DNA of 64,000 nucleotides. It comes from Zelopaecilomyces penicillatus. Its lineage: Eukaryota; Ascomycota; Sordariomycetes; Hypocreales; Pseudodiploosporaceae. How positions within the stretch are numbered: the first letter of the stretch is position 1; each line of letters begins with the position of its first letter. Positions 23,211-35,417 of the stretch are shown piece after piece. The notes beneath the pieces were generated by a model that searched no databases, was not told the origin of the DNA, and was given only the letters and a program-made list of their open reading frames with translations. The position numbers and the translations under genes were made by a program. Where the stretch lies: the NCBI GenBank assembly GCA_005765155.1, contig VCCP01000006.1, forward strand, positions 3,298,501 to 3,362,500, written 5' to 3'.

Positions 23211-24580
23211 GGTGGGCGATATGTTTTTTTAGGTTATCGAAGATGGGAGTTGTTGGTTGTGGTTGTGGTGTAATTGGTGTTGAGGGGTTGTGGAGGTTTG
23301 AGGTGGTAGAGAGTAAGCTTGGGTGTTGAGGGAGGGGGCGGGGAGCTGGTATGTTATGTAGGCGCGGTGACGTTATCAATTAGGTAGGTAGGGGGAAACT
23401 GTTCAAGGGCGGATTCGGGCTGTCGGCTGGAAATGGGATGCGCTGTTTTTCCTAGTGGAGATTTTTGCCAGGAATGGTGCAATTCTGATGATGTAAGGAG
23501 TAATTCAACGGACTATTGCGTAGTCTAGATTTAATGCAGTTGACAGGATGCTAGAATATCTTGAATAGGGAATCTTATTTTACATTGCCCTCATCCATCA
23601 ATTATATACCATTTTAAACAACGCTTTGCAAAATCAAGATAATCCTATTACAGATCCATTCTAAAGTCTGGGAAACTCTGGGGCATTCTACTCGTGTCTT
23701 TGCTTTGCAATGGAAAATGGATGAGCCACGATGACAAATGAGGACTGCCACAGGTACGAGCTCTGCTTTATTCGGACAATGGCATCATTTTGCCGGCTGA
23801 TGGTGTCCACCACTAGAAGATCATTCCGATGAGCCGAGGCGGGGGGATATAATATGAGGGGTCATGGCTGTACTGGATACTTGATCTTTGGTGATGGTGA
23901 GTGGTGGGTTGATGTAGCCGAGACGGGCTTCAGGGCCCAGATCTGGCCAAGAGTTGAATGGGTATTTGCAATAAATTACGCAGGAGTTGTAAGTCAGTGA
24001 CCTGATTAGATCCTGATGACAATGATTTGGCATTAAATACGACATGAGTATGAGCACTGAGGGGACCAATGCCAAGTTGAGGATAACAAGTCGTATGCTT
24101 TAAGTCACATTGCAAGCACGGTGGGATAATGAACGGGAGGATCCGAGCATATGAAGATTTGAGCCAATTATTGAAAACTGAAATGATACGCCATAAATAT
24201 AATTATATGAGATTCACTATCAGTGTATACCAATTGCGATCGAATATAGATTAAGAAGGTATCTACCTGTGAATAATGACGATTGACCTCGACTTCTTCA
24301 TAGCACCGCCACTCATTCATGGCGCGCCACAGACTCTGCCACAGCGCGGGGTCTCCCCACTGATACGGATAAGAGATTTTGGGAATAATTTTTTCTGGTG
24401 GGCGACTCGGCTTGAGCAGTGGAGGGGTCAATTTTTACCCTTTTGCTGCCAAAATCCAGCCAATTTCTAGACTCTTATTTCTCCTTGCTGAGCCTCTTCA
24501 ACTTTATTCGTGCGATTCTCTTATCCGACCCAGAAACCTACACATTAAAGCGAACGGAAAACCTACCCTTCACACCACCA
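23211..24580. other. Intergenic 1.4 kb, divergent promoters
   Basis: Between the thioredoxin (leftward) and Rrb1 (rightward) genes. A GT/GGTTGTGG-rich stretch at about 23240-23345 lies just upstream of thioredoxin. No gene recognised. Confidence 0.6.
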
Positions 24581-26191
24581 ATGTCGAAGCGCACGGCCGA
24601 CGGCAATGGGGATGCGCCCCTCAAGGGCGGCGACCGGCCCGAGCAGATGGATGTGGATAACGTCGACCGCGAGATGGGCGAATTTGAGGACGAATTCGAA
24701 GACGAGTTTGAGAGTGAGGATGAGATTATCGAAGCAGGTGTAGATGGACGGCCGGATGCGGAGCGCGAAGCTGAGGAGCGAGAGGGTGAGTTTGAAGATT
24801 TTGATTTAGCTGGGCTGCAATAATGGGAGGGAGTATTTTGAAGCAGAGATTGAGGGATAACATTCACAAAGCCGAGAAAGATAGAGAGTGAGGCTAACAA
24901 AGAGATCTCGTGTACAGCTGCTATGGACGTGGACCAAGGCACCTTCATCGTCGGCCGGAGCAAGCTGGAACCTGGACAGACACTGGCCCCTGATTTGACA
25001 ACCTACGAGATGCTGCACAGCCTTAGCACGCCCTGGCCGTGCTTGTCATTTGACATTGTCAAGGACTCCCTTGGCGATAACCGCAAAGCCTACCCGGCCA
25101 CCATGTACACCGTTACAGGCACACAGGCCGAGTCCTCCAAGTCCAACGACAACCAGTTGCTGGTCATCAAGTTCAGCGGGCTGAGCCGGATGGATCGCGG
25201 GGATGATGGCGAATCAGACGACGAGGAAGATGATGATGACGAGGATGCCGACCCGATTCTCGAGAGCAGGTCGATTCCTCTCAACTCGACGACGAACCGT
25301 GTTCGCGCGCACCAGGTACCCGGCGCAGGACCTAACGGTGGTCTTTCAACTCTGACAGCCACAATGACGGAGTCGTCAAGTGTCTTTATCCACGACGTCA
25401 CCCCCCATCTGGCATCGTTTGATAACCCAGGTACCATCATTACATCGCAGCAGAACAAGCCCATCTCCACGATTCGGGCGCACAAGACCGAGGGCTATGC
25501 GGTAGACTGGTCCCCGCTCCACGCCAGCGGCCGCCTGCTCACAGGCGACAACGACGGTCTCATCTACATGACCACACGCACCGACGGTGGCGGCTGGGTC
25601 ACTGACAACCGTGCTTTCCAAGGCCACGCCAGCAGCGTCGAGGACCTGCAATGGTCACCCTCTGAGCAGTCCGTCTTCTCGTCCGCCTCGAGCGACGGCA
25701 CCGTACGCATCTGGGACATCCGCTCCAAGTCGCGCAAACCCGCCATCAGCGTCCAGGCCTCAACCCACGATGTCAACGTCATCACCTGGTCGCGCCAAAC
25801 CTCCCACTTGCTCGCCTCCGGCGCCGACGACGGCGGCTGGGCGGTCTGGGATCTCCGCCAGTGGAAAGCCACAGCTAACATTGAAAAACCCCAGCCACTG
25901 GCGAGCTTCAACTACCACAAGGAGCAGATTACGAGTATTGAGTGGCACCCGACTGATGACTCCATCATGGCTGTGGCTGCGGGTGATAGCACAGTTACGC
26001 TGTGGGATTTGGCGGTCGAGCTGGACGATGAGGAGAGCAAGGATACTGGTGGTGTGAAGGATGTGCCGCCGCAGCTGTTGTTTGTGCACTACCTCAAGGA
26101 TGTGAAGGAGGTGCACTGGCACCCACAGATTCCTGGTAGTATGATTGCCACGGGTGAGGAGTTTAGTGTTTTCCGAACGATTAGCGTTTAA
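24581..26191 (+). CDS. RRB1: Ribosome assembly WD40 protein Rrb1 (GRWD1)
   Basis: Predicted 492-residue protein in two exons (24581-24785 and 24918-26191). Rrb1 is the dedicated chaperone of ribosomal protein uL3 (Rpl3) in the nucleolus. The N-terminus is strongly acidic (EFEDEFEDEFESEDEIIEAG). Next is a histone-binding-chaperone-type N-terminal helix region (PDLTTYEMLHSLSTPWPCLSFDIV) typical of the RbAp48/Rrb1 group, a second acidic loop (DDGESDDEEDDDDEDAD), and a WD40 propeller from about 180 to 490, with clear repeats such as FSSASSDGTVRIWDIRS and HLLASGADDGGWAVWDL. Length matches fungal orthologues. The ATG at 24581 opens the only coherent N-terminus. Confidence 0.94.
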
Positions 26192-26862
26192 AAGGGGAAT
26201 GTCTTTTCTGGATGATGATGATTATTATGGCCTGAAAGATATATGGGAATGTCAACCTTGTATCTCAGATGTCATGCATGTCTCTCTTCATTTTCCTTTC
26301 CTTTGTTCTTCTTCTGTATATACATATTCCCGTGATGAAATCTGGAATATCATTGGTTGTTTTTAGTAGGGGCTTCTTTGCTCATGATGAGGAGGAATGG
26401 CAGGGGGCTAAATAAAATCAAAATAGACGAGCGACGATTGATAAGATGACGCACCTTTGAGAACCACGGGTTTTTTTAGTTCTGAGTTTTGCAACTGTAA
26501 CTCTTGTGAGGTTGGTTGAACATGGAAACTCATCTGAGTGGAGGTGACATGCAATGGGGGGTATTCAGTCTGCAATGAGATGCCATTGATAGACATTCAA
26601 TGAGTATCGGATGCTTGCCCTTGCTCATCTGTCGGTACAGGGGGTTCGCAGATGAGGCTGCATGAATCTCACACAATGCCGCTCTGCAGCAGGGGGCGGC
26701 CATGTGATGTTTGCTTACTTGGTTAAATATGACGTGTTTGCAGGAGATCAGATGAATTGGACATGTCATAACGTGCACTCAACTTTAGTGATAAGCAGTT
26801 TATGACGTAAAACAAGAAACAAAAAGATATTCATTAACAATTACAAACATCCCTATTACACA
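26192..26862. other. Intergenic between convergent genes
   Basis: 3' regions of Rrb1 and of the permease gene. No gene recognised. Confidence 0.6.
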
Positions 26863-28494
26863 CTATTTCACATCCTTTTCCATATGCGCAGACGACTCTG
26901 CCATATCACTACCCGGAGACTGCCCAACCAGTGAACTCGCGCTGGGCACTGGCGGACCGGTGAAATTCTTACGCGCATAGGCAAAGTACCAGAGAAACGC
27001 AATGGCAGCGAAACCTGCAAATACAACGGATGCGTAGTTCATGGTCGTGGCGTCAACGGGTAGAGAGACGGGCATGCAGAAGATGACGACGGAGAAGCAG
27101 ATCCAGATGATGCAGATGACGTTGATAAGTGTGCCGAATTTACCAAGAGGGAATGGTGAGTCGCGGACAGCCTTGCGGCGCTGGACGAGATTAACGAGAA
27201 CGGGCACACCGTATGAGGTGGAGAGGCAGATAGTCGCAACGCCGGTAAAGGAGCCAAAGGCCGCCGAGGAACCGAAGTAGATGCAGCCCAGGAGACAGTC
27301 GACAACAGTGGACAGGAGAAGCGCATTGAGGGGCACGTCGAGTTTCCTATTGACTTGGGCCCAGAGCTTATACCCAGGGATCGCACCATCACGCGCAAAG
27401 GCATAAGTGCAACGAGACGCAGCCGTCAGCGCACCAATACCCGCAAACATGAGGATGCCGAGAATAAGGAACAGCAGGCCGAAACCGCCGGCAGCGGAGC
27501 CCGTGACGGTCTTGAAGAGCAAGCCAATGGGCTGTCCGTTTGCGGCAGCGAGGAGCATCCCGACGTCGGGTAGGACGAAGAGTAAAGGTACGAGGTAGAT
27601 GATGCCTGTGATGCCGGCGGCGACGACGGAGAGGACAATGGCGCGGGGGACTTCGCGCTCGGGGTTTTGGACCTCTTCGCACATGGCGGCGACCATGCCG
27701 TAGCCGGTGAGGGTGTATGCGGCTGTCAAAAAGATGTGTTAGTGATCTTATATTCTTGCTATTAGGAAAAAAAGAGGCTTACGCTGGAGCAATCCGACGA
27801 AAAAGGACCAGCCGGTGGGCCATCCGCTCCTGGAAGCGTCGTAATGCGTAAAGACAAACTCGGCTGAGCGGCGGTTGTCGGCCATGGTGAGCAGAGTAAC
27901 GAGGATGATGAGAACACTAGCCGAAGTCCAATAGATGCAGATTTTGTTGATGAGGTCCAGATAGCGCGACCCAAAGGCATTCACCAGCGCGCAAACCATC
28001 ATGACAGCCCAGAAGCACAGCACCGTCTGCCACTGATTCGCCACAAAATCCTCATTAAAAATCGTAATCGCACTCAGAATCAACTGCGCGCCCGAGAAAT
28101 TAATACTCAGCGTCACCGTCCAATTCCCCACGAGCGTCAACCACCCATCCACAAAGCTCACGAGGGGCGCCCAGCGCGCAGAGCTCAGCATCGCCGACCA
28201 GTAGTAGACGCCGCCCGCGGTGGGGAAGACGGCGCAGATCTCGGCCAGCGAGGCGGCGATGCAGACGGAGATGAGGGAGACGAGGACCCAGCCCCAGAGG
28301 ATGGTGACGGACTGGCCGTTGGTGAGGGTGATGAACATGGTGGTGGAGAGGCCAAAGGGCACGGCCATGATGGCGAAGCTGAGGCCGAGGATGGACATCA
28401 TGCTGAGGTTGCGGGGGAGTTCGGATTTGTAGCCAAGAGAGGCGAGCGCCTGGTCGGCGGTGTGCGACATGGCGGACGAGCGGCGGCGGTCCAT
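26863..28494 (-). CDS. APC-superfamily permease (amino acid/polyamine/choline type)
   Basis: Predicted 523-residue integral membrane transporter in two exons (27783-28494 and 26863-27722), about 12 hydrophobic helices. The family signature in helix 1 (SILGLSFAIMAVPFGLSTT) and the inter-helix motif AEICAVFPTAGGVYYWSAML are present. So is TGYGMVAAMCEEVQNPEREVPRAI, the conserved helix 6-7 loop, which is completed by the splice. It resembles the fungal group that includes yeast Tpo5, Hnm1 and Uga4 and fission-yeast Thi9; the substrate (polyamine, choline, GABA or thiamine) cannot be fixed from sequence alone. The cytoplasmic tails are short and hydrophilic. The upstream neighbour is an HpcH/HpaI-type aldolase on the same strand, 1.6 kb away. 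Confidence 0.9.
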
Positions 28495-30097
28495 GGCTGC
28501 TATTGTCTGTTAATGATGTTTGTCGTTGAAGTTGAAGTTGAAGTTTAGTTGATCGCGTGTGTCTGCGCGCGCGCAAGGGCTGATGTTTGAGAGCGGGCAA
28601 TGAATGGCCCCAGACTCTAGTTAAGCCAAACCCTCGGTAAGCAAAAACTCAAACGAAGCAAATATCAGTGTACAGATGAAGATGCTGATGGTGATGCTTC
28701 AAAGGAAGCAAAATGTAAAAAACTCAGCAGAGCAGATGTAAAGTGTAGGATTCTCCCTTCAGCTCCCCCAACCCAGATAGTCAGCGACAGATCCCTTCCC
28801 AGTCGAGAGAGCTTCCCAACCTCTGTGCGTCAGAGTGCATCGGCGAACCCCGTTCTAGACCTCGACAGGGCGCCATGGTACCTAAAAGATACCTATAGGG
28901 GGGCATTTTTGGGGGTTAGATAAACAGGTACTAGGCAAGTAGCCTTGCGACGGCCCGGGTAATAGCGTGTTGTCTCATCGCGGGCTGTCATTTAGCTACA
29001 AGTTGCTAAGGCGCCCTACAGCACGACGGTTTTTTTTAGTGGCTGCTTCAGGGGTTGGATGGACGTTGCAGGGGGGTTGCAGATAGCTTATTGTTGTTGT
29101 GGATGATGATTTTGGTGATCATAATGGGGAGCTGTGACCTATGATTCCAGGGAATTGGGCAGGGCTGTGGACTTCAAGACTGGCCGTCAAGATCTAATGT
29201 CAATGTGCGTATTGGTATTATTGTCATTTTATACACTCAGGTATTGATAAGTAGGTAGGTATCCAAAGACTGTCTATTCACCTCGCTTATCCTGATAACA
29301 ACGGAAACAGATATAACGATAGCTATGACTATCTATCCCCTAGTCTGATTCCTTCCACACCCTCCACTCAGCTCAGTGGATCTTCCCCCCCTTTTGTCGA
29401 GATGAACTTGCTGGGGAGGGTAAAATGCGGAGTTGCATCGCAATCTTTCACATACCTCTATGGAGAAGGCGGGTCAAAGCCCCATGTTTTAATGGGTGTG
29501 GTCGATCATACAATCTATACTTCAACGGATATTTCCCCCAGACCTACATACATGCTGAAGATAAGAGACAAATGAGGAGATGCATTTATTGATTGTACGA
29601 GCAAACGCCACTCTCGGCAAAGGCCGAGGGTTTCATCAAGCCTTGGCAAAAGGTCTTTGCGTTGGAGGGCAGCCCATCAGTCACTAACTTGATTAGCCCC
29701 CCCTCGTCCCACGTTGTGTGGATGGAATTCCCTGTAATCCATCACATTCATGTGTTAGATGTTAGATATCGTATGTTGTTTCAATACGCCACATGGCATT
29801 GCTAACCACGCCGTCGTTTGCTATACATTGACTCGTCACCGCATTCGCATCTCGGTCAATGGGCGCGCTTGACTCACTACCAATCTATATTATGTTTTTA
29901 CAGAATACGCCGTATACACATCTGAAAGTAGCGTCGAGTTCAATTCTAGCTAATCGTCAAAATAACTAACCCATAACTCCAGAAGCCATGCTGCTGTGTG
30001 CAAACCGTCAAATCTCATTACATTAATATACCCAGACCGGCACCGTGATAAACTGGCCCACGTGACCCTGTAATTCTACTTCATTCACCCTCAACCC
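28495..30097. other. Intergenic 1.6 kb
   Basis: Promoter of the permease and 3' flank of the aldolase gene. No gene recognised. Confidence 0.6.
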
Positions 30098-31137
30098 TCA
30101 CGACCCTACTTGTATTTCTTCGCCATTGACCTTGCTGTCCGTTTGCTCATCCGCAGCAACCCCCTCTACATCCACTTTCTCTTCCCTCGCCGCCGCGACC
30201 AGCTCCTTGGCCTGCTTCAGATCCGTCGCCATGTTCATCAGGTGCACCACATCGCCCGTGATACACATAAACGACATGCGCTCCGATGACTTTTGGAACG
30301 CCTCGGACGATCCGTACGGCGGGTTCGCAAACGCAAACCCGCCGTAGGGCTTGTCGTGCTTGTCCATGACCTCGAAGAACTTGGCTCGCGCGTTGACCCA
30401 TTCGGGCTCTGTGCCGCCGAGGCCGTAGTTGGCGGGGAGGTTCATGCTGATGCGCGCGTCGAGGCTGCCGAGCCAGACGATGTCGATGTCGGGGACTTCT
30501 GTGAGGATGGCGTCGAGATTGTTGATGCCTGGGGAGAAGTGTTAGCCCTGAGCATTAAATGCTTTCAATTAAGAGTTCTGAACTGACCCTCTAGTGACTC
30601 GATCTGGATCATTATGGCCGCTTGGTCGTTGAGGCACTCGTAGAGATCGCCGCCCTCCCGGTACGCCATGTCCGTGACATAAGGGATGAGTCTAAACGGC
30701 GGCGCTGACCGACTGCCGTTCCTCTTGGTGCCATATTTGGCCGAAGACATGGCGTGCTTCGCCTGCTCCACCGTATCAACCTGAGGAACCACAATACTCG
30801 CACCCGCATCCAGCGCATATCCAATGGCGGCATGGTCGTGGCCCGGCACGCGTACAAAGGGAATGGTGTGTCCCTGGCTCATGAAGATGGCCTCATGGAC
30901 CATGTTGGTCATGGTCTCGACGTTGCACGAGCTGTGTTCCCAATCGATCCAGACGGCGTCAAAGTTCAAGGGCGCGAGGAAGCGTGTGAGAGGCAGAGAG
31001 CTGAGGCCCGAGTAGTAGCACATGATCGGGGGGATCTTCTTCTTGTGGGCGTCGCGGATGGCGTCTCGCGCGCGATGGGGCTGGAAGAGCGAAGGGGCGG
31101 CGTAGGCGGCCATGCCCTGCTTGCCAGAGGTGGCCAT
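30098..31137 (-). CDS. HpcH/HpaI aldolase/citrate lyase family protein
   Basis: Predicted 326-residue class II pyruvate-type aldolase-fold protein in two exons (30588-31137 and 30098-30528). Family blocks seen: FDAVWIDWEHSSCNVETM (metal/substrate strand), IPFVRVPGHDHAAIGYALDAGASIVVPQV, IMIQIESLEG joined by the splice to INNLDAILTEVPDIDIVWLG, and SLDARISMNLP. Bacterial relatives cleave 4-hydroxy-2-oxo acids to pyruvate and an aldehyde; the fungal substrate is unknown. The start is the ATG at 31137 (MATSGKQGM); the frame is open further upstream but without an ATG. No targeting peptide is evident. Confidence 0.88.
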
Positions 31138-31923
31138 GATGATGTGATGTGAAGAGGCGTGAGGGGTGATGATGAAGCAACTTCTATTGCTGGTTGTGCT
31201 CAAGCGTAAGTAAGTAGTAAATCATAGGCCAGGCGGGTATCGAAGAGTCGAGAGAGTGTAGATACGCAGAAAGAGAGCTTGCATGCGAGTTGGGATGACC
31301 CGCGGCTTTTTATATCTTCAACAACACAGCAACTCCAACCTAACATCCATCGCTCTTGTTACCCCAAATAGTAACCACCGCCTAATTAAGTTCCCGCCCC
31401 CTCAAAAGCTACCAAAACTAGCCGCGTCCACAAGCCAATGACCCGGGACAGATTTTGCATGTATCTGTAGTGTTTCATCAAGGCTTTTTGCCCACCACCC
31501 CCATCGGCGTTCGCCCACATTATCTCCACAAAGCCCAGATCCCCGATGCCGTGCCGGCACCACCCATCATCATCATCATCCACATAAGCAACCACCTCAC
31601 CACTATTTGCTCAGCATTGTAATTAGCAAAGCACTAGAGGGGCCTGATTATTTCCTTGGCGTTTTTGTATGATTCCCACGTTTTGTCATCTAATTCTAAT
31701 AAATCGGCAATGGAAGATTGTGAATCTGGTCAGCCCTAAATGGTCGAGATTGGGAGACGGAAATGGGAGAGGAGGGGTGGATGTATGGATGGATGGATGT
31801 TTACCCACACACCGAGTTAGCTTTCCCCGGGGAATGCTTTTAAAGGATTATTTAGGGGCTACGTACGTTTGGTCAATTTACCAAGGTTTCTTTCTTCCCA
31901 TGTGTTAATGTCACATGGCGGAC

Positions 31924-31948
31924 GGGCTGGGCTGGGCTGGGCTGGGCT
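31924..31948. repeat. (GGGCT)5 tandem repeat
   Basis: Five exact copies of GGGCT in non-coding DNA. Confidence 0.95.
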
Positions 31949-32312
31949 GTGCTTTTCGGGAATGGAAATCCTTCGGGTTTGTTAGTTCTCGCACTTCCTC
32001 CTGATTGCGCTTTGATTGACACGACACGACGACACGTTCTGATCCGGATCATTCGGTTTCCTTATACATGATTTTTGTTTTGGCTTCACCTACGTTCTAT
32101 ATGCAGGTGTGTTAATTACATGTTTTATCCTTACTTTTCGTGCAAATATAAAGCCCATCTGGGTAGTTGTACTAGTTGTTGCAAGGTCGTACGGATACAG
32201 ATGGTAGTAGGTATGAAAAGGCACCCTGTCTTACATCTATCCTTTGAGAGGTAGGAAAGCAGGCTACATACTTGGAGACAGGAGACAACATGTATTTCCA
32301 TGTAATTAACTT

Positions 32313-32334
32313 GCAGGATGCAGGATGCAGGATG
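32313..32334. repeat. (GCAGGAT)3 tandem repeat
   Basis: Three copies of the heptamer GCAGGAT followed by a degenerate copy. Confidence 0.9.
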
Positions 32335-33182
32335 GATGCAACCCTGCATGACCACTGCAGTGCAGCTGTTTTGACATGACACGGCTCGAATGACTTACCA
32401 CTAATTGATTAATGTAACTTTTACAAAAAGAGCTACAAATAGCGAGGCGCGAGCAGAACATACATACATGCCAACCTCTTGTGCGAATTTGTGGGCTGAG
32501 TTGACAACCATTGAGATAAGAGACATTGTATGTATGTACATTACTCGGGTGGCATACAAAAGATTCAATGCCTCACCGTGTTAGTCGTGTGTCATAGACA
32601 GGGCACCGCTGTGTGAGTAGGCGTGTATGATGCACCTACCTTTGGGTATATAGGTAAGGTAGGTTGCATTAGTCGATTTTTATTTTGCCCACAAAATATC
32701 CAAGGAGGGCAACACCGTAATGAGGCTGAGATGCAAATTGAAGAAGCGCGGCATAGTATAGGGCCAAGCACCCAGCATGCAACTTGCATGACTGACCGGC
32801 GTGTAACTCTGAGTTTTATTTTACTTTTTCATTATTGGGGGGTTCCCGGGTTCGCCCAAAGAAGGCAGACGCCGGAGATGCGGTATACTGTATGCACACA
32901 TAATCAATTCTATAAGCAAATCGTCCAATAACGGCAGCCTCCATTGTCAGCGCTGACGACGTAGTTGAGGCTCTGTCAGCGGGGGGGTTTTCACTACCGT
33001 GTTATTCCCACAATTGCAAAATCTCACCAATCATGTGTTTTTGAACCAACTAAACAACCCATACATATAAAAAAGGGGATGATATAGCCTGGGGATATGA
33101 TTTGGAAATCATCAAAAAGGTAGGATAGCCTATTAGCGTGTCTCCCTGGTATTTCTGCAAATACCTTTATAAGTAATAACAA

Positions 33183-33200
33183 GTACGGAGTACTCCGTAC
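33183..33200. repeat. 18-bp perfect palindrome
   Basis: GTACGGAGTACTCCGTAC is its own reverse complement. The half site TACGGAGTA recurs nearby in this window (for example 17974-17982). Confidence 0.9.
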
Positions 33201-33246
33201 ATGAAGATGAATGGAGGTCACTCCAACGTCCCAAAACCAAAAACTA

Positions 33247-33263
33247 CCCCCCCCCCCCCCCCC
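33247..33263. repeat. Poly-C run (17 C)
   Basis: Seventeen consecutive cytosines in non-coding DNA; the exact length may be affected by sequencing. Confidence 0.9.
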
Positions 33264-34562
33264 GCAAGTGCCCTGCCGCTGGCAGCAGGAGGGCAAAACG
33301 CCTCTCCCGAGAAACTAGCAACGCAAAGGCCCGAGTCAACCAACAGACGATAAAGCTAGTTTCCGTTTGTTGTCATTCCCCGTGCAAATACCTAGTTGGG
33401 CCTAGTCTCAGAGCCTCGTCCCTCCCTGCCTCCAGTCCTGAGGGGGGGACTGAATGTCTGTGGCAATTGCCGACAGGGCACATGGGCGTCACTTTGCGTT
33501 TCAACCGACGGGACAATATGTTTTCACTAGATGAAATAGAAACCTGATGTTGTATGTGATATTTTTCAGCTTGCTAAAATGGCGTTTGCAGGAGCTGAGC
33601 ATGTTTTCCTAGCTAGTAACTAATGAGGCGCAATTGCGTTACCCTGGTGTTTCTTTACCGGGTAGGTACAGTATTTTGGCATGATTGCGGCGGCGCTGTT
33701 CTGTAATCGGGCCCGGGGTAGTAGAAGCCCGAAGATGTGTTCTGTGCGGGACTGGTGAGGTGAGACGGATAAAATAATGAGAGGAGAAAAGAGAGAGAAA
33801 AAAAAAAGAGGGAACTTGGAAAAGTCCGGTTGCAGGGAGATCGGAGGTTGGCACATGGCATGGCATGGGAGATGTAGATTTGGCGCCTAGCTGGGGGAGT
33901 TTCGCTGATGATGTCAGAACTTTAATGCTGGCCGGTTATTCGGATGCAAAAAGTTGGGGTGAGACGAATGCCCGAGTTGGGAGAGCACTGACAAAATCAG
34001 AAAATCAGAAATACAAATTAAAAAGGGGAGTGGTGATTCCAAACTCTCCGTGTCAATTGCCGCTGCTTCCGTGTGTCTGCCGTGCGTAGCAAATAAGGGG
34101 TATTTTTCTAATTGTCATATGCGATGCTACTACGGATAGCCCGTCTCATAGTAAAAGGCTGTGTAATCCGGCAAATAGTCTCATGTCAGCGAGTAATATG
34201 CCCCCATCAGGACAACGGCCAAATACACTGTATGTACAACTGGGGAATGATGACTGGGTCACCGCTCTGTTGAGATAAAAGTCTGACAGTGATTTAGCTA
34301 TTATTCTCCACTGTCATTGTTACATCCGTAAGGGAACAGCGTTGGTATGTTGACAAGTAAGGATCAAAAAGGTGGGAGAAATATCAGATACTCGGTGTGT
34401 AATGAGGCAGCGGTGACGCCGCAACTAGCAAATACCATATCTGGATGAAAAGGCCTGGGTATGTTTGTTGCAATTTATAATCTGGATACAACCGCCCGGC
34501 ATAGATGTAAAAGGGTGCCGGACTCGAAATTCGTCGGTCCGAATGGAGAAAAAAAAAAGAGG

Positions 34563-35417
34563 TTACAACATTACAACCATGTCAGGATCAAAGTTGTGAG
34601 ATTCCTTGCCCTTCTTGGTACTCCCCGACTTCTGTGCCGCACTGCCGGGCAGCACACACTCCCGTTGGTTAGCAACCAGCCTGATGCCGTTGCGCAGAAA
34701 ATCTGTAGAGTAGTATGTATGGCCAAAGACCCAAATCTTGACGCCATCCCAGCCCTGTTGACCTAGGAGATCTGTTGCAAAGGCAACAGTCCAGGGGCTG
34801 CTGGCATCTACTGGGCGAGATGTGCCGTCTATACAAGGCGCGTGGTGTGTAGCTACTAGGAGCTGCCGTTTCTCAGATGCGGCTTGGGCGACTTGCTCGC
34901 GTAGCCAGGTGACTTCCTTGACATGGATGTTATTATGTGTCTGAGCAGTCCATCCGGATATCTTCTTGAAGTCGTTAATCTTGGACTCGACGAGACTATG
35001 TAGATCCTCTGGAATGGCAGACCAGAGCGTGCAGCCGATGATGGTTAATGAAGAGTTTGGGTCGTCCCACCGGACTTTGTTTAAGAGAATGAGGGTGCCG
35101 CTGAGCGAGGGCTCTTCTGCAAGACGCTGGGCTTCGTCAAGCCCTGACTGGTAGTCTAGACCATAAAACTCATGGTTCCCCAAGACTAGGAACACTTTGT
35201 CATACCTAGAAGTCTGCGCTTCAAGAAACTTGAGGTAACCTTCATAGTCGATGAGCCGTCCCACATCTCCACCTAGGAGTAGGAATGGCGCAGACGCCGG
35301 AAATGTATACGATTGATACTGTTGGCCGACTTCGAGATGCAAGTCGGAGAGAATCTGGATCTCAAGACGTGGTAGTGAGCGCTGACGGTCCCGGATAGCC
35401 TTGAAAAAGTTTGTCAT
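34563..35417 (-). CDS. Calcineurin-like metallophosphoesterase
   Basis: Single-exon 284-residue metallophosphoesterase. All family metal-binding blocks can be read in order: LSDLHLE (D-x-H), LLLGGDVG (GD), LVLGNHEFYG (GNH-E), VATHHAPC (H) and VFGHTYYS (GH-x). The start is the ATG at 35417 (MTNFFKAIRDRQRSLPRLEIQ); the upstream in-frame extension lacks an ATG and a conserved sequence. No signal peptide or membrane segment. The substrate is not predictable. The C-terminus is basic and then acidic (KSGSTKKGKESHNFDPDMVVML). Confidence 0.9.
   Translation of the reverse strand: MTNFFKAIRDRQRSLPRLEIQILSDLHLEVGQQYQSYTFPASAPFLLLGGDVGRLIDYEGYLKFLEAQTSRYDKVFLVLGNHEFYGLDYQSGLDEAQRLAEEPSLSGTLILLNKVRWDDPNSSLTIIGCTLWSAIPEDLHSLVESKINDFKKISGWTAQTHNNIHVKEVTWLREQVAQAASEKRQLLVATHHAPCIDGTSRPVDASSPWTVAFATDLLGQQGWDGVKIWVFGHTYYSTDFLRNGIRLVANQRECVLPGSAAQKSGSTKKGKESHNFDPDMVVML

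Larger units (their letters stand above)
31138..34562. other. Intergenic 3.4 kb with simple repeats
   Basis: No protein-coding gene recognised. Holds a CAT triplet run (about 31564-31580), GGGCT and GCAGGAT tandem repeats, a 17-base poly-C run and an 18-bp perfect palindrome, listed separately. Small open frames here are short and low in complexity. Confidence 0.55.

Noticed and set aside
25090..25911. Several antisense frames opposite Rrb1
   Set aside because: They mirror WD40 repeats on the other strand and have no motif of their own.
31924..32334. Clustered short tandem repeats considered as a CRISPR-like or minisatellite array
   Set aside because: Units of 5-7 bp are directly adjacent with no spacers; ordinary simple repeats in a fungal genome.
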